A DNA stretch of 64,000 nt, from contig NZ_CP007511.1 in the NCBI RefSeq assembly GCF_000818015.1, forward strand, positions 4,005,501 to 4,069,500, read 5' to 3'. The notes beneath the pieces are model-generated. The model was not told the DNA's origin, searched no databases, and worked only from the letters and a program-made list of their open reading frames with translations. Both the position numbers and the translations under genes were made by a program. Positions 27,032 to 35,202 of this stretch are shown here, in pieces (position 1 is the first letter of the stretch; each line of letters begins with the position of its first letter). Source of the DNA: Stutzerimonas balearica DSM 6083 (GTDB lineage Bacteria > Pseudomonadota > Gammaproteobacteria > Pseudomonadales > Pseudomonadaceae).

Positions 27032-27459
27032 GCGCGCCGCGACTGCTACTCGGCTTCGACTACGGTACCAAACAGATCGGCGTAGCCGTCGGCCAGGCCG
27101 TCACCGGCCAGGCGCGCGAACTCTGTGTCCTGAAGGCGCAGAACGGCGTGCCGGACTGGGACCAGGTCGCCAGGCTGGTCAGCGAGTGGCAGCCCGATGC
27201 GATCGTCGTCGGCCTGCCACTGAACATGGACGGAACGCCCAGCGAAATGAGCGAGCGCGCGCTCAGATTTGCCCGCCGGCTGCAGGGTCGCTTCAACCTG
27301 CCCGTGCACACTCACGACGAGCGCCTCACCACATTCGAGGCCAAGGGCCAGCGCCTGCACCAGGGCCAGCGTGGCGGCTACCGCGAGCGCCCGGTGGATG
27401 CGCTGGCTGCCGCACTGCTTTTGGAAGGCTGGCTTGACCAGCACGGCCAGCATGACTGA
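27028..27459 (+). CDS. yqgF: Putative pre-16S rRNA nuclease / Holliday-junction resolvase-like YqgF
   Basis: A 143-residue RNase H-fold nuclease of the YqgF/RuvX family, implicated in 16S rRNA 5'-end maturation. Catalytic-type acidic motifs are visible: LLGFDYGTKQIGVAVG at the N-terminus, VVGLPLNMDGTPSE in the middle and VDALAAALLLEGWL near the end, plus the conserved HDERLTT. The ATG at 27028 overlaps the algH stop (ATGA). The longer open frame upstream is algH read in another frame. It precedes pyrR by 15 bases. Confidence 0.93.
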   Translation: MSAPRLLLGFDYGTKQIGVAVGQAVTGQARELCVLKAQNGVPDWDQVARLVSEWQPDAIVVGLPLNMDGTPSEMSERALRFARRLQGRFNLPVHTHDERLTTFEAKGQRLHQGQRGGYRERPVDALAAALLLEGWLDQHGQHD

Positions 27460-27474
27460 TTTCAAGGAGACCGC

Positions 27475-27987
27475 ATGAACCTGCCCAACCCCGACCAGCT
27501 GCTGCCACAAATGGCCGCGGCACTGGACGATCATCTGTCGCGCCGCGGTATCGCCGAACCACGCTTCGTCGGCATTCGCACCGGTGGCGTCTGGGTCGCC
27601 CAGGCGCTGCTAGCCGCCGGCGGCCGGGAAACGGCCCTGGGCATCCTCGATGTCTCCTTCTATCGCGACGATTTCACGCAGAACGGACTGCACCCGCAGG
27701 TGCGCCCGTCGGAACTGCCATTCGAGATCGAGGGGCAACATCTGGTACTGGTCGATGATGTGCTGATGACCGGCCGTACTATTCGTGCCGCGCTGAACGA
27801 ACTGTTCGATTACGGCCGCCCCGCCAGTGTCACCCTGGTCTGCCTGCTCGACCTCGATGCACGCGAACTGCCGATCCGGCCCGATGTGGTGGGTGCAACG
27901 CTGTCGCTGCCCGCTGACCAGCGGGTAAAATTGCTCGGCCCTGCGCCACTCGCACTCGAATTCCAGACGCTCGACGCCGCCAACTGA
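27475..27987 (+). CDS. pyrR: PyrR bifunctional pyrimidine regulator / uracil phosphoribosyltransferase
   Basis: A 170-residue type I phosphoribosyltransferase. The PRPP-binding loop [17 protein letters not shown] and the [13 protein letters not shown] segment are diagnostic for PyrR. In pseudomonads PyrR acts as a pyrimidine-responsive regulator and may have uracil phosphoribosyltransferase activity; which role applies here cannot be read from the sequence. An AAGGAGA site precedes the ATG. It starts the pyrR-pyrB-pyrC' operon, with nine bases to pyrB. I see no attenuator hairpin between yqgF and pyrR. Confidence 0.93.
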   Translation: MNLPNPDQLLPQMAAALDDHLSRRGIAEPRFVGIRTGGVWVAQALLAAGGRETALGILDVSFYRDDFTQNGLHPQVRPSELPFEIEGQHLVLVDDVLMTGRTIRAALNELFDYGRPASVTLVCLLDLDARELPIRPDVVGATLSLPADQRVKLLGPAPLALEFQTLDAAN

Positions 27988-27996
27988 GATCCCGCG

Positions 27997-29019
27997 ATGA
28001 TGCCTACCGCTGCCAAGCGCCCGCTGCAGCTGAACGACAACGGACAGCTGCGCCACTTCCTCTCGCTGGACGGTCTGTCCCGCGAACTGCTCACCGAAAT
28101 CCTCGATACGGCCGATTCCTTTCTCGAAGTCGGCGCACGGGCCGTCAAGAAGGTTCCGCTGTTGCGCGGCAAGACGGTGTGCAACGTGTTCTTCGAGAAT
28201 TCGACGCGCACCCGCACAACCTTCGAGCTGGCCGCCCAGCGCCTGTCAGCCGACGTCATTACCCTGAACGTTTCGACATCCTCGACGAGCAAGGGTGAAA
28301 CGCTGACCGACACCTTGCGTAACCTGGAGGCCATGGCCGCCGACATGTTCGTAGTGCGGCACGCCGAGTCGGGCGCGGCACATTTCATCGCCGAACATGT
28401 CAGCCCCAACGTGGCGGTGATCAATGGCGGCGATGGCCGCCATGCGCACCCGACCCAGGGCATGCTCGACATGCTGACCATCCGCCGACACAAAGGCAGC
28501 TTCGAAAACCTTTCGGTCGCGATCGTCGGCGACATCCTGCATTCGCGGGTGGCGCGCTCGAACATGCTGGCCCTGCGCACCCTGGGTTGCCCCGACATCC
28601 GCGTCATTGGCCCGCGCACCCTGCTGCCCGAAGGGCTCGAGCAGTATGGGGTGCGAGTGTTCAACGATATGAACGAGGGCCTGCGCGACGTCGACGTGAT
28701 CATCATGCTGCGGCTGCAGCGCGAACGCATGCAGGGCGGGCTGCTGCCGAGCGAAGGTGAGTTCTACCGCCTCTACGGCCTGACCACTGCGCGTCTTGCC
28801 CTGGCCAGACCCGATGCCATCGTCATGCACCCTGGACCGATCAACCGCGGTGTCGAGATCGAATCCGCCGTCGCCGACGGCCCGCAATCGGTGATCCTCA
28901 ACCAGGTCACCTACGGCATCGCCATTCGCATGGCCGTCCTGTCCATGGCGATGAGCGGCCAGACCGCCCAGCGCCAGCTCGAATCCGAACATCTCACCGA
29001 GGAGCAGACCCGATGCTGA
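27997..29019 (+). CDS. pyrB: Aspartate carbamoyltransferase catalytic subunit
   Basis: This enzyme condenses carbamoyl phosphate and aspartate in the first committed step of pyrimidine synthesis. The 340-residue protein has the carbamoyl-phosphate motif [16 protein letters not shown], the [12 protein letters not shown] loop, [10 protein letters not shown] and the C-terminal [14 protein letters not shown]. Its extended N-terminus (about residues 1-20) is typical of the Pseudomonas enzyme, which forms a dodecamer with the DHOase-like PyrC'. No pyrI regulatory subunit is present, in keeping with that class. It starts ATGATG, so either Met is possible. It overlaps pyrC' by seven bases. Confidence 0.96.
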   Translation: MMPTAAKRPLQLNDNGQLRHFLSLDGLSRELLTEILDTADSFLEVGARAVKKVPLLRGKTVCNVFFENSTRTRTTFELAAQRLSADVITLNVSTSSTSKGETLTDTLRNLEAMAADMFVVRHAESGAAHFIAEHVSPNVAVINGGDGRHAHPTQGMLDMLTIRRHKGSFENLSVAIVGDILHSRVARSNMLALRTLGCPDIRVIGPRTLLPEGLEQYGVRVFNDMNEGLRDVDVIIMLRLQRERMQGGLLPSEGEFYRLYGLTTARLALARPDAIVMHPGPINRGVEIESAVADGPQSVILNQVTYGIAIRMAVLSMAMSGQTAQRQLESEHLTEEQTRC

Positions 29020-30284
29020 CGAGCATCCTCGGCGCGCGCGTCATCGACCCGGCCAGCGGGCGGGACGAGATCGCCGACATCCATGTGGAAAACGGCCGCA
29101 TCGCCGCCATCGGCACCGCACCGGCAGGCTTTGCCGCCGAGCAGCGCATCGAAGCTGGCGGACTGGTCGCCACGGCGGGCCTGGTGGATCTGTCAGTGGC
29201 GCTCCGTGAACCGGGCTACAGCCGCAAAGGCAGCATTGCCAGCGAAACCCTGGCGGCCGCAGCCGGCGGCGTGACCAGCCTGTGCTGCCCGCCGGACACC
29301 AAGCCGGTACTCGACACTACCGCGGTTGCCGAACTCATTCTCGACCGGGCCCGCGAGTCCGGCCATGCGAAGGTGTTCCCCATCGGCGCCCTGACTCGCA
29401 ACCTGGCCGGCGAACAGCTGGCCGAGCTGGTCGCGCTGCGCGACGCCGGCTGCGTCGCCTTCGGCAACGGGCTGACCGAGTTTGGCAGCACGCGTAACCT
29501 GCGCCGGGCGCTGGAGTACGCCGCGACGTTCGACCTGACGGTGGTCATTCACTCGCAGGATCGCGACCTGGCCGCCGGCGGCCTCGCTCACGAGGGCCCG
29601 GCCGCCAGCTTCCTTGGCCTGGCCGGGATTCCCGAGACGGCCGAAACGGTTGCCCTGGCGCGCAACCTGCTCCTGGTCGAGCGCGCCGGCGTGCGCGCGC
29701 ATTTCACCCAGCTGACCAGCGCCCGCGGCGCGCAGATGATTGCCGACGCCCAGGCCCGCGGCCTGCCGGTAACGGCCGACGTCGCCCTCTACCAACTGAT
29801 TCTCACCGACGAAGCGCTGCACGGTTTTTCCAGCCTGTATCACGTGCAACCGCCGCTGCGCAGCCTGGCCGACCGCGACGGCTTGCGCGAGGCAGTGCGC
29901 GCGGGCGTGATCGGCGCCATCGCCAGTCACCACCAGCCGCACGAGGCCGATGCCAAACTGGCACCGTTCGGTGAAACCGAACCTGGCATCAGTGGCGTGG
30001 AAATCCAGCTGCCACTGGCCCTGACGCTTGTGCAGGACGGCCTGCTCGACCTGCCGACCCTACTGGCCCGGCTGGCGTCCGGCCCGGCACAGGCCCTCGG
30101 GCTGCCGGTAGGCCGGTTGGCGGTAGGCGAAGCCGCGGACCTGACGCTGTTCGACCCTAACGCCTCGACCCTGGTCGGCGAGCGCTGGCTATCGAAGGGG
30201 CGCAACAGCCCCTTCCTCGGACATTGCCTGCCCGGCGCGGTGCGCTACACGCTGGTCGACGGCAAGCTCGTCTACCAGGCGTGA
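29013..30284 (+). CDS. pyrC': Dihydroorotase-like, probably non-catalytic subunit of ATCase (PyrC')
   Basis: A 423-residue amidohydrolase homologue. The metal-binding HxH of active dihydroorotases, normally in a DLHVHLREPG context, reads [11 protein letters not shown] here (Ser61 and Ala63), so two zinc ligands are lost. The later SDHAPH-type motif reads [12 protein letters not shown]. This matches the known inactive PyrC' (PyrX) of Pseudomonas, which is needed to assemble the active PyrB dodecamer rather than to make dihydroorotate. A true dihydroorotase must be encoded elsewhere. Overlap with pyrB implies tight stoichiometric coupling. A strong terminator follows. Confidence 0.93.
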   Translation: MLTSILGARVIDPASGRDEIADIHVENGRIAAIGTAPAGFAAEQRIEAGGLVATAGLVDLSVALREPGYSRKGSIASETLAAAAGGVTSLCCPPDTKPVLDTTAVAELILDRARESGHAKVFPIGALTRNLAGEQLAELVALRDAGCVAFGNGLTEFGSTRNLRRALEYAATFDLTVVIHSQDRDLAAGGLAHEGPAASFLGLAGIPETAETVALARNLLLVERAGVRAHFTQLTSARGAQMIADAQARGLPVTADVALYQLILTDEALHGFSSLYHVQPPLRSLADRDGLREAVRAGVIGAIASHHQPHEADAKLAPFGETEPGISGVEIQLPLALTLVQDGLLDLPTLLARLASGPAQALGLPVGRLAVGEAADLTLFDPNASTLVGERWLSKGRNSPFLGHCLPGAVRYTLVDGKLVYQA

Positions 30285-30288
30285 CGCA

Positions 30289-30324
30289 AAAGGCCGGAGC
30301 CCGCTCCGGCCTTTGCTTTTTTCA
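30289..30324 (+). terminator. Rho-independent terminator of the pyr operon
   Basis: An 11-bp stem (AAAGGCCGGAG / CTCCGGCCTTT) with a short loop is followed by GCTTTTTT, beginning just past the pyrC' stop. It reaches the 3' end of the convergent TM2 gene (stop at 30322) and could serve both directions, having an A-rich 5' flank. Confidence 0.85.
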
Positions 30325-30723
30325 GAGCCCGCGACGCTCGGCGTTGCGCACGGAAATCTGGTCGTTCAGCGTCCAGAAGTCGTAGAGCACCCCGATAAAG
30401 AACAGGCCGCCGGTGAACAGGTAGAGGATGCCGGTGATCCACTTGCCCTGATACAGACGGTGCACGCCAAATACGCCGAGAAAGGTCAGCAGAATCCAGG
30501 CGATGTTGTAGTCGATCGGACCGGCCTGAAAGCGCAGATCTGCCTCGCGGTCCATCGAGGGAATCAGGAACAGGTCGATGATCCAGCCAACGAAGAACAG
30601 GCCGAGCGTGAAGAACCAGATGGTGCCGGTAACCGGCTTGCCGTAATAGAAGCGATGCGAGCCGAGAAAGCCGAAGATCCATAGCAGGTAGCCAATGACC
30701 TTGCTGTGGGTGTCCTGATACAT
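30322..30723 (-). CDS. TM2-domain membrane protein
   Basis: A 133-residue inner-membrane protein with two TM2-type modules. Each has a Gly/Phe-rich helix pair: KVIGYLLWIFGFLGSHRFYYGKPVTGTIWFFTLGLFFVGWIIDLFLIP, then the second half IAWILLTFLGVFGVHRLYQGKWITGILYLFTGGLFFIGVLYDF. The duplicated G-hydrophobic-HRxYxGK pattern suggests internal duplication. ATG 30721-30723 follows GGGGGAGAA and is preferred over the longer open frame. The family's function is unknown. It diverges from the radical-SAM gene, so the LexA box at 30784-30807 lies upstream of both; whether it affects this gene is open. Confidence 0.88.
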   Translation of the reverse strand: MYQDTHSKVIGYLLWIFGFLGSHRFYYGKPVTGTIWFFTLGLFFVGWIIDLFLIPSMDREADLRFQAGPIDYNIAWILLTFLGVFGVHRLYQGKWITGILYLFTGGLFFIGVLYDFWTLNDQISVRNAERRGL

Positions 30724-30783
30724 GAGTTCTCCCCCTTCGTTGCCGACCGTTCGCCGGCCGGAGTTGTAAGGCTCGCGCAGCGT

Positions 30784-30807
30784 GATACTGTACGCATAAA
30801 CAGTATC
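30784..30807. promoter_or_regulatory. LexA (SOS) box
   Basis: CTGT at 30788-30791 and ACAG at 30800-30803 are separated by eight mostly A/T bases, the LexA CTGT-N8-ACAG consensus. The dyad extends to perfect 8-base arms, GATACTGT and ACAGTATC. It lies 12 bases before the radical-SAM start codon at 30820 and about 60 bases from the divergent TM2 gene. Repressor binding here should block expression until DNA damage. Confidence 0.85.
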
Positions 30808-30819
30808 ACGTGCCCCGCC

Positions 30820-32031
30820 ATGCAATTGATCGAAAAGCTCAGCATTCTTGCCGATGCTGCCAAGTATGACGCGTCCTGTGCCAGCAGCGGCGCCCCCAAG
30901 CGTAGCTCGAGAGGGCGCAACGGCCTGGGTTCGACCAGCGGCATGGGCATCTGCCACAGTTTCACGCCCGACGGCCGCTGCGTCTCACTGCTCAAGGTCC
31001 TGCTGACCAACTTCTGCCTCTACGACTGCCAGTACTGCATCAATCGCCGCTCCAGCGACGTGCCGCGAGCGCGCTTCGCGCCGGAGGAGGTGGTCCGCCT
31101 GACGCTCGACTTCTATCGGCGCAACCTGGTCAGCGGGCTGTTTCTCAGTTCCGGCATCATCCGCTCGGCCGATTACACCATGGAGCAGCTCAATCGCGTG
31201 GCCCGGCTGCTGCGCGAGGAGCACGCCTTTCGCGGCTACATTCACCTAAAGACCATTCCCGATGCCGATCCGCTACTGATCGAGGAAGCCGGCCGCTACG
31301 CCGATCGCCTGAGCGTGAATATCGAGCTGCCCACCGATCAGAGCCTGTCACGCCTGGCACCGGAGAAGCAGGCTGGCAGCATTCGCCTGGCCATGAAGGT
31401 GATTCACGAGGGTGCACATCAGGCGCAAGCCGAACACAGGGCGGCCAGCTTCGCGCCAGCCGGGCAAAGCACGCAGATGATCGTCGGTGCCGACGCGACC
31501 GATGATCGGACCATCCTGCGTACCGCCGAGACCCTTTATGGCGCCTATCGTCTCAAGCGCGTCTACTATTCGGCCTTCAGCCCCATTCCGCAAAGCCCGC
31601 GCTCGGTACCGCAGCAACCGCCGCCGCTGCTGCGCGAGCATCGTCTCTACCAGGCGGATTTTCTGCTGCGCGGCTACGGATTCAAGAGCGAGGAGCTACT
31701 ACCGAAAGCTGGCGACCTGGCTTTGGATATTGACCCCAAGCTGGCCTGGGCGCTGGCCAACCGGGCACTCTTTCCACTGGACCTGAACCGTGCCGAGCCT
31801 GCGCTGATAGCGCGGGTACCGGGGATTGGGGTCCTCAACGCCCGGCGGCTGGTCGAACTGCGCCGCGAGCGGCGACTGCGCTACGCCGACCTGCAGCGTT
31901 TGCGCTGTGCCGTGGAAAAAGCGGCCCCCTTCATCATCACCCAGGACTACCGGCCGCAGCAGGCCACGCTCGAATCGGCCGTCCTGCGTCAGCGCCTGCG
32001 CGATCACTCGACCCAACTGGAGCTGTGGTGA
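30820..32031 (+). CDS. Putative DNA modification/repair radical SAM protein (TIGR03916-type)
   Basis: A 403-residue radical S-adenosylmethionine protein of the family annotated as putative DNA modification/repair. The 4Fe-4S motif is CLYDCQYC (Cys66, Cys70, Cys73). Upstream cysteines Cys20 (KYDASCASSG), Cys45 (GMGICHSF) and Cys54 (DGRCVSLLK) are in conserved-looking context and could bind a further metal (inference). A helix-hairpin-helix-like DNA-binding segment lies near residue 333 (LIARVPGIGVLNARRLVELRRER). ATG 30820 was chosen because it begins the family's usual MQLIEKLSILADAAKYD and lies just after the LexA box. The next gene overlaps its stop by one base. The reaction catalysed is not known to me. 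Confidence 0.9.
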   Translation: MQLIEKLSILADAAKYDASCASSGAPKRSSRGRNGLGSTSGMGICHSFTPDGRCVSLLKVLLTNFCLYDCQYCINRRSSDVPRARFAPEEVVRLTLDFYRRNLVSGLFLSSGIIRSADYTMEQLNRVARLLREEHAFRGYIHLKTIPDADPLLIEEAGRYADRLSVNIELPTDQSLSRLAPEKQAGSIRLAMKVIHEGAHQAQAEHRAASFAPAGQSTQMIVGADATDDRTILRTAETLYGAYRLKRVYYSAFSPIPQSPRSVPQQPPPLLREHRLYQADFLLRGYGFKSEELLPKAGDLALDIDPKLAWALANRALFPLDLNRAEPALIARVPGIGVLNARRLVELRRERRLRYADLQRLRCAVEKAAPFIITQDYRPQQATLESAVLRQRLRDHSTQLELW

Positions 32032-32915
32032 TGCAGCCGATCCGCTTCGACGGCACCTTCGAGGCGTGGCGTCTGCAAGCCCGCCACTGCCTGCTGGCAG
32101 GCCTAGCGCCATCCGAAGTCGTCTGGCTGGACGCTACCACCGACCAGACCGAGCTCTTCAGCGCGGCGACGGATTTACCCCCAACCGAGCCGGCAGGCTC
32201 GCTCCGCATACCGCGCGAACTCCCCGCCCTGCTCCAGCTCGCCGCCCGTTTTCGCAGCGAGGATCGCTGGAGCCTGCTCTACCGAGTACTCTGGCGTGCC
32301 AGCCGGGGCGACCGCTGCGCGATGCTCGCCGGCGACCGCGACGGCAGCCTGTTGCAGCGGCGGGTAAAGGCGGTGCAGCGCGAGCTCCACCATCTACATG
32401 CCTTCGTTCGCTTCCGCCCCCTGGGCGAGCCGGCCGAGCACTTCGTGGCCTGGCACGAGCCGGCACATGATGTGCTCGACCTGGCGATCGAGCATTTCGC
32501 CAATCGCATGGGCGGGACGCCCTGGATGATTGCAACGCCACAGGCTGCCGCCCTCTGGAACGGTCGCCAGGCCGCGCTGATCAGCCCCTGCCCGCCCACC
32601 TGGCAGGCGCTCGCGCGCACCACGGCGGATCCGGACGAGGCGCTCTGGCAGACCTATTACCGCAGCGTCTTCAACCCGGCGCGGGTCAACCGCGAGGCTC
32701 TGCTCAAGGGTCTGCCGGCGCGGTTCTGGAAGGACCTCCCCGAAGGCACTGCCATCTGCGAACTGCTGATCGACGCACGTAACGGTGACCGACGCACCGG
32801 CCAGGCGGCGGCTCTGGTAGGACGCGCCGGCCGGCGCATCGGCCGGGAAGCGCCCGGCGTTGCGTCGAGCCGGCCCGGCATCAGCGCATCCGGAAGCCCG
32901 GATCGTCGTCACTGA
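32031..32915 (+). CDS. DUF4130/TIGR03915-type putative DNA metabolism protein
   Basis: A 294-residue partner of the preceding radical-SAM protein, recognised by the segments RFRSEDRWSLLYRVLWRASRGDR, VKAVQRELHHLHAFVRFRPL, EHFVAWHEPAHDVLDLAIEHF and YYRSVFNPARVNREALLKGLPARFWKDLPEG. Genes of this type are typically coupled to the radical-SAM gene and often to a uracil-DNA-glycosylase-like domain, which is absent here. The ATG at 32031 overlaps the upstream stop (TGATG). The last 40 or so residues look unlike the family end and are Arg/Gly/Ala-rich. They run 35 bases into the convergent pilU, suggesting an altered or frameshifted C-terminus. Confidence 0.85.
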   Translation: MQPIRFDGTFEAWRLQARHCLLAGLAPSEVVWLDATTDQTELFSAATDLPPTEPAGSLRIPRELPALLQLAARFRSEDRWSLLYRVLWRASRGDRCAMLAGDRDGSLLQRRVKAVQRELHHLHAFVRFRPLGEPAEHFVAWHEPAHDVLDLAIEHFANRMGGTPWMIATPQAAALWNGRQAALISPCPPTWQALARTTADPDEALWQTYYRSVFNPARVNREALLKGLPARFWKDLPEGTAICELLIDARNGDRRTGQAAALVGRAGRRIGREAPGVASSRPGISASGSPDRRH

Positions 32916-34026
32916 CTTCCAGGCGCAGCCCCTGGGACACGCTGGTGAGGTGCTCGCTGTCGGTTTCCGAGCCCAGCTTGATCATCAGGCGCAGGTCGTT
33001 GGCCGAATCGGCATGAGCCAAGGCGTCCTCGTAGGTGATCTCGCCTTGCACATAGAGGTTGTAGAGCGCCTGATCGAAGGTCTGCATGCCTTGCTCGGTG
33101 GATCGCTTCATCAGCCCCTTGAGCTCATGTACCTCGCCTTTGCGGATCAGGTCGGCGGCCAGCGGGGTGTTGATCAGCACCTCGATCACCGCTCGCCGCC
33201 CCTTGCCGTCGGGTGTCGGCACCAGCTGCTGGGCGACGATGGCCTTGAGGTTCAGCGACAGGTCCATCCATACCTGCTGCTGCCGATCAGCCGGGAAGAA
33301 GTTGATGATGCGGTCCAGCGCCTGGTTGGCGTTGTTGGCATGCAGCGTGGCCAGGCACAAGTGGCCGGTCTCGGCGAACGCCACGGCATAATCCATCGTC
33401 TCGCGGGTCCGCACTTCGCCGATGAGGATGACGTCAGGCGCCTGGCGCAGGGTGTTCTTCAGCGCCACCTCGAACGACTCCGTATCGATGCCCACCTCGC
33501 GCTGAGTCACGATGCAGCTCTGGTGCTGGTGGATGAATTCGATCGGGTCTTCGATGGAGATGATGTGGCCACTGGTGTTCTTGTTGCGGTAGCCAATCAT
33601 TGCCGCCAGCGACGTGGATTTGCCAGTACCGGTCGCCCCGACGAACAGCACCAGCCCCCGCTTGGTCAGCGCCAGCTTCTTCAACACGTCGGGCAGTTTG
33701 AGGTCTTCGAGCGTGGGGATGTTGGTCTCGATCCGCCGCAGGACCATGCCGGCGAGGTTGCGCTGGTAGAACGCACTGACCCGGAAACGCCCGATCCCCC
33801 GAGCGCTGATGGCGAAGTTGCACTCGTGGTTCTCGGTGAACTCGCGACGCTGCTGCTCGTTCATCACCCCATGCACGGTTTCGCGGGTCATCTCCGGCGA
33901 CATCGGCGTCTTGCTGACCGGCATGATCTTGCCGTTGACCTTCATCGACGGCGGCACGCCGGCCGTGATGAACAGGTCGGAGCCGCCCTTCTCCACCATC
34001 AGGCGCAACAGTTTCTCGAATTCCAT
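32881..34026 (-). CDS. pilU: Type IV pilus retraction-associated ATPase PilU
   Basis: A 381-residue PilT-paralogue ATPase that assists PilT in pilus retraction at the inner-membrane base. The Walker A reads VGATGTGKSTSLAAMIGY, the Asp box IISIEDPIEFIHQHQ, the Walker B region DVILIGEVRTRETMDYA and the His box LATLHANNANQALD. ATG 34024-34026 (MEFEKLLRLMVEKGGSDLF) gives the usual length; an in-frame codon 15 bases earlier is unlikely. It is downstream of pilT with a 76-base gap. Its 3' end overlaps the DUF4130 gene by 35 bases, tail to tail. Confidence 0.95.
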   Translation of the reverse strand: MEFEKLLRLMVEKGGSDLFITAGVPPSMKVNGKIMPVSKTPMSPEMTRETVHGVMNEQQRREFTENHECNFAISARGIGRFRVSAFYQRNLAGMVLRRIETNIPTLEDLKLPDVLKKLALTKRGLVLFVGATGTGKSTSLAAMIGYRNKNTSGHIISIEDPIEFIHQHQSCIVTQREVGIDTESFEVALKNTLRQAPDVILIGEVRTRETMDYAVAFAETGHLCLATLHANNANQALDRIINFFPADRQQQVWMDLSLNLKAIVAQQLVPTPDGKGRRAVIEVLINTPLAADLIRKGEVHELKGLMKRSTEQGMQTFDQALYNLYVQGEITYEDALAHADSANDLRLMIKLGSETDSEHLTSVSQGLRLEVSDDDPGFRMR

Positions 34027-34102
34027 TTGGCTGACTCGCAATCGTCTGGCGAAGCCGCGTCATGCGGCACTTGGCGACCGGGCGGCAGGGCCGCCGGGCC
34101 GA

Positions 34103-35137
34103 TCAGATATTTTCCGGGGTCTTGGCTTTCTCGCGGGCGCTCTCGCGGCTGATCAGGCCCTTGGCGACCAGCCCCTTGAGGCACATGTCGAGCGTCTGCA
34201 TGCCCAGCGCACCGCCGGTCTGGATGGCCGAATACATCTGCGCCACCTTGTCTTCGCGGATCAGATTACGAATCGCCGGGGTGCCGATCATGATCTCGTG
34301 AGCCGCAACCCGACCGCCTCCGATCTTCTTCAGCAGTGTCTGCGAAATCACTGCCTGCAGCGATTCGGAGAGCATCGAGCGGACCATGGCCTTTTCCTCG
34401 GCCGGGAACACGTCGACCACACGGTCGATGGTCTTGGCCGCCGAGGTGGTGTGCAGGGTCCCGAATACCAGGTGTCCGGTTTCGGCGGCTGTCAGCGCCA
34501 GCCGGATGGTTTCCAGATCGCGCATCTCGCCGACGAGGATGATGTCCGGGTCCTCACGCAGTGCGGAACGCAGCGCCTCGGAAAAACCCAGGGTGTCGCG
34601 ATGGACCTCGCGCTGGTTGACCAGACACTTCTTCGACTCATGGACGAATTCGATCGGGTCTTCGATGGTGAGGATATGGTGGTACTTGGTGTTGTTGAGG
34701 TAGTCGAGCATCGCCGCCAAGGTGGTCGACTTACCCGAGCCGGTCGGGCCGGTAACCAGCACCAGGCCACGCGGCACGTCGGTGATCTTGCGGAACACCT
34801 CGCCCATTCCCAGGTCTTCCATGGTCAGCACCTTGGACGGAATGGTCCGGAATACCGCACCGGCGCCGCGGTTCTGGTTGAACGCGTTGACCCGGAAACG
34901 CGCCACGCCGGGGACCTCGAACGAGAAGTCGGTTTCGAGAAACTCCTCGAAATCCTTGCGCTGCTTGTCGTTCATAATGTCGTAGATCAGCGCATGCACC
35001 TGCTTGTGGTCCATCGCCGGCAGGTTGATCCTGCGCACGTCGCCGTCGACGCGAATCATCGGCGGCAGGCCGGCGGAAAGGTGCAGGTCCGATGCACCCT
35101 GCTTGGCGCTGAACGCCAGCAGCTCAGTGATATCCAT
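34103..35137 (-). CDS. pilT: Type IV pilus retraction ATPase PilT
   Basis: A 344-residue hexameric ATPase that depolymerises pilin and powers twitching motility. It has an N-terminal PAS-like domain (MDITELLAFSAKQGASDLHLSAGLPP), Walker A GPTGSGKSTTLAAML, Asp box ILTIEDPIEFVHESKK, Walker B DIILVGEMRDLETI, His box FGTLHTTSAAKTID and the PilT-specific AIRNLIRE motif near the C-terminus, which separates it from PilU and PilB. ATG 35135-35137 yields the same length as PAO1 PilT. It is divergent from yggS across 65 bases. Confidence 0.97.
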   Translation of the reverse strand: MDITELLAFSAKQGASDLHLSAGLPPMIRVDGDVRRINLPAMDHKQVHALIYDIMNDKQRKDFEEFLETDFSFEVPGVARFRVNAFNQNRGAGAVFRTIPSKVLTMEDLGMGEVFRKITDVPRGLVLVTGPTGSGKSTTLAAMLDYLNNTKYHHILTIEDPIEFVHESKKCLVNQREVHRDTLGFSEALRSALREDPDIILVGEMRDLETIRLALTAAETGHLVFGTLHTTSAAKTIDRVVDVFPAEEKAMVRSMLSESLQAVISQTLLKKIGGGRVAAHEIMIGTPAIRNLIREDKVAQMYSAIQTGGALGMQTLDMCLKGLVAKGLISRESAREKAKTPENI

Positions 35138-35202
35138 GGGACTCCCCAATTACAGGCAAGCGGGTAGAATGCCGCGCAGACCCTAGGCGGCGGGCGCAGG
35201 TA

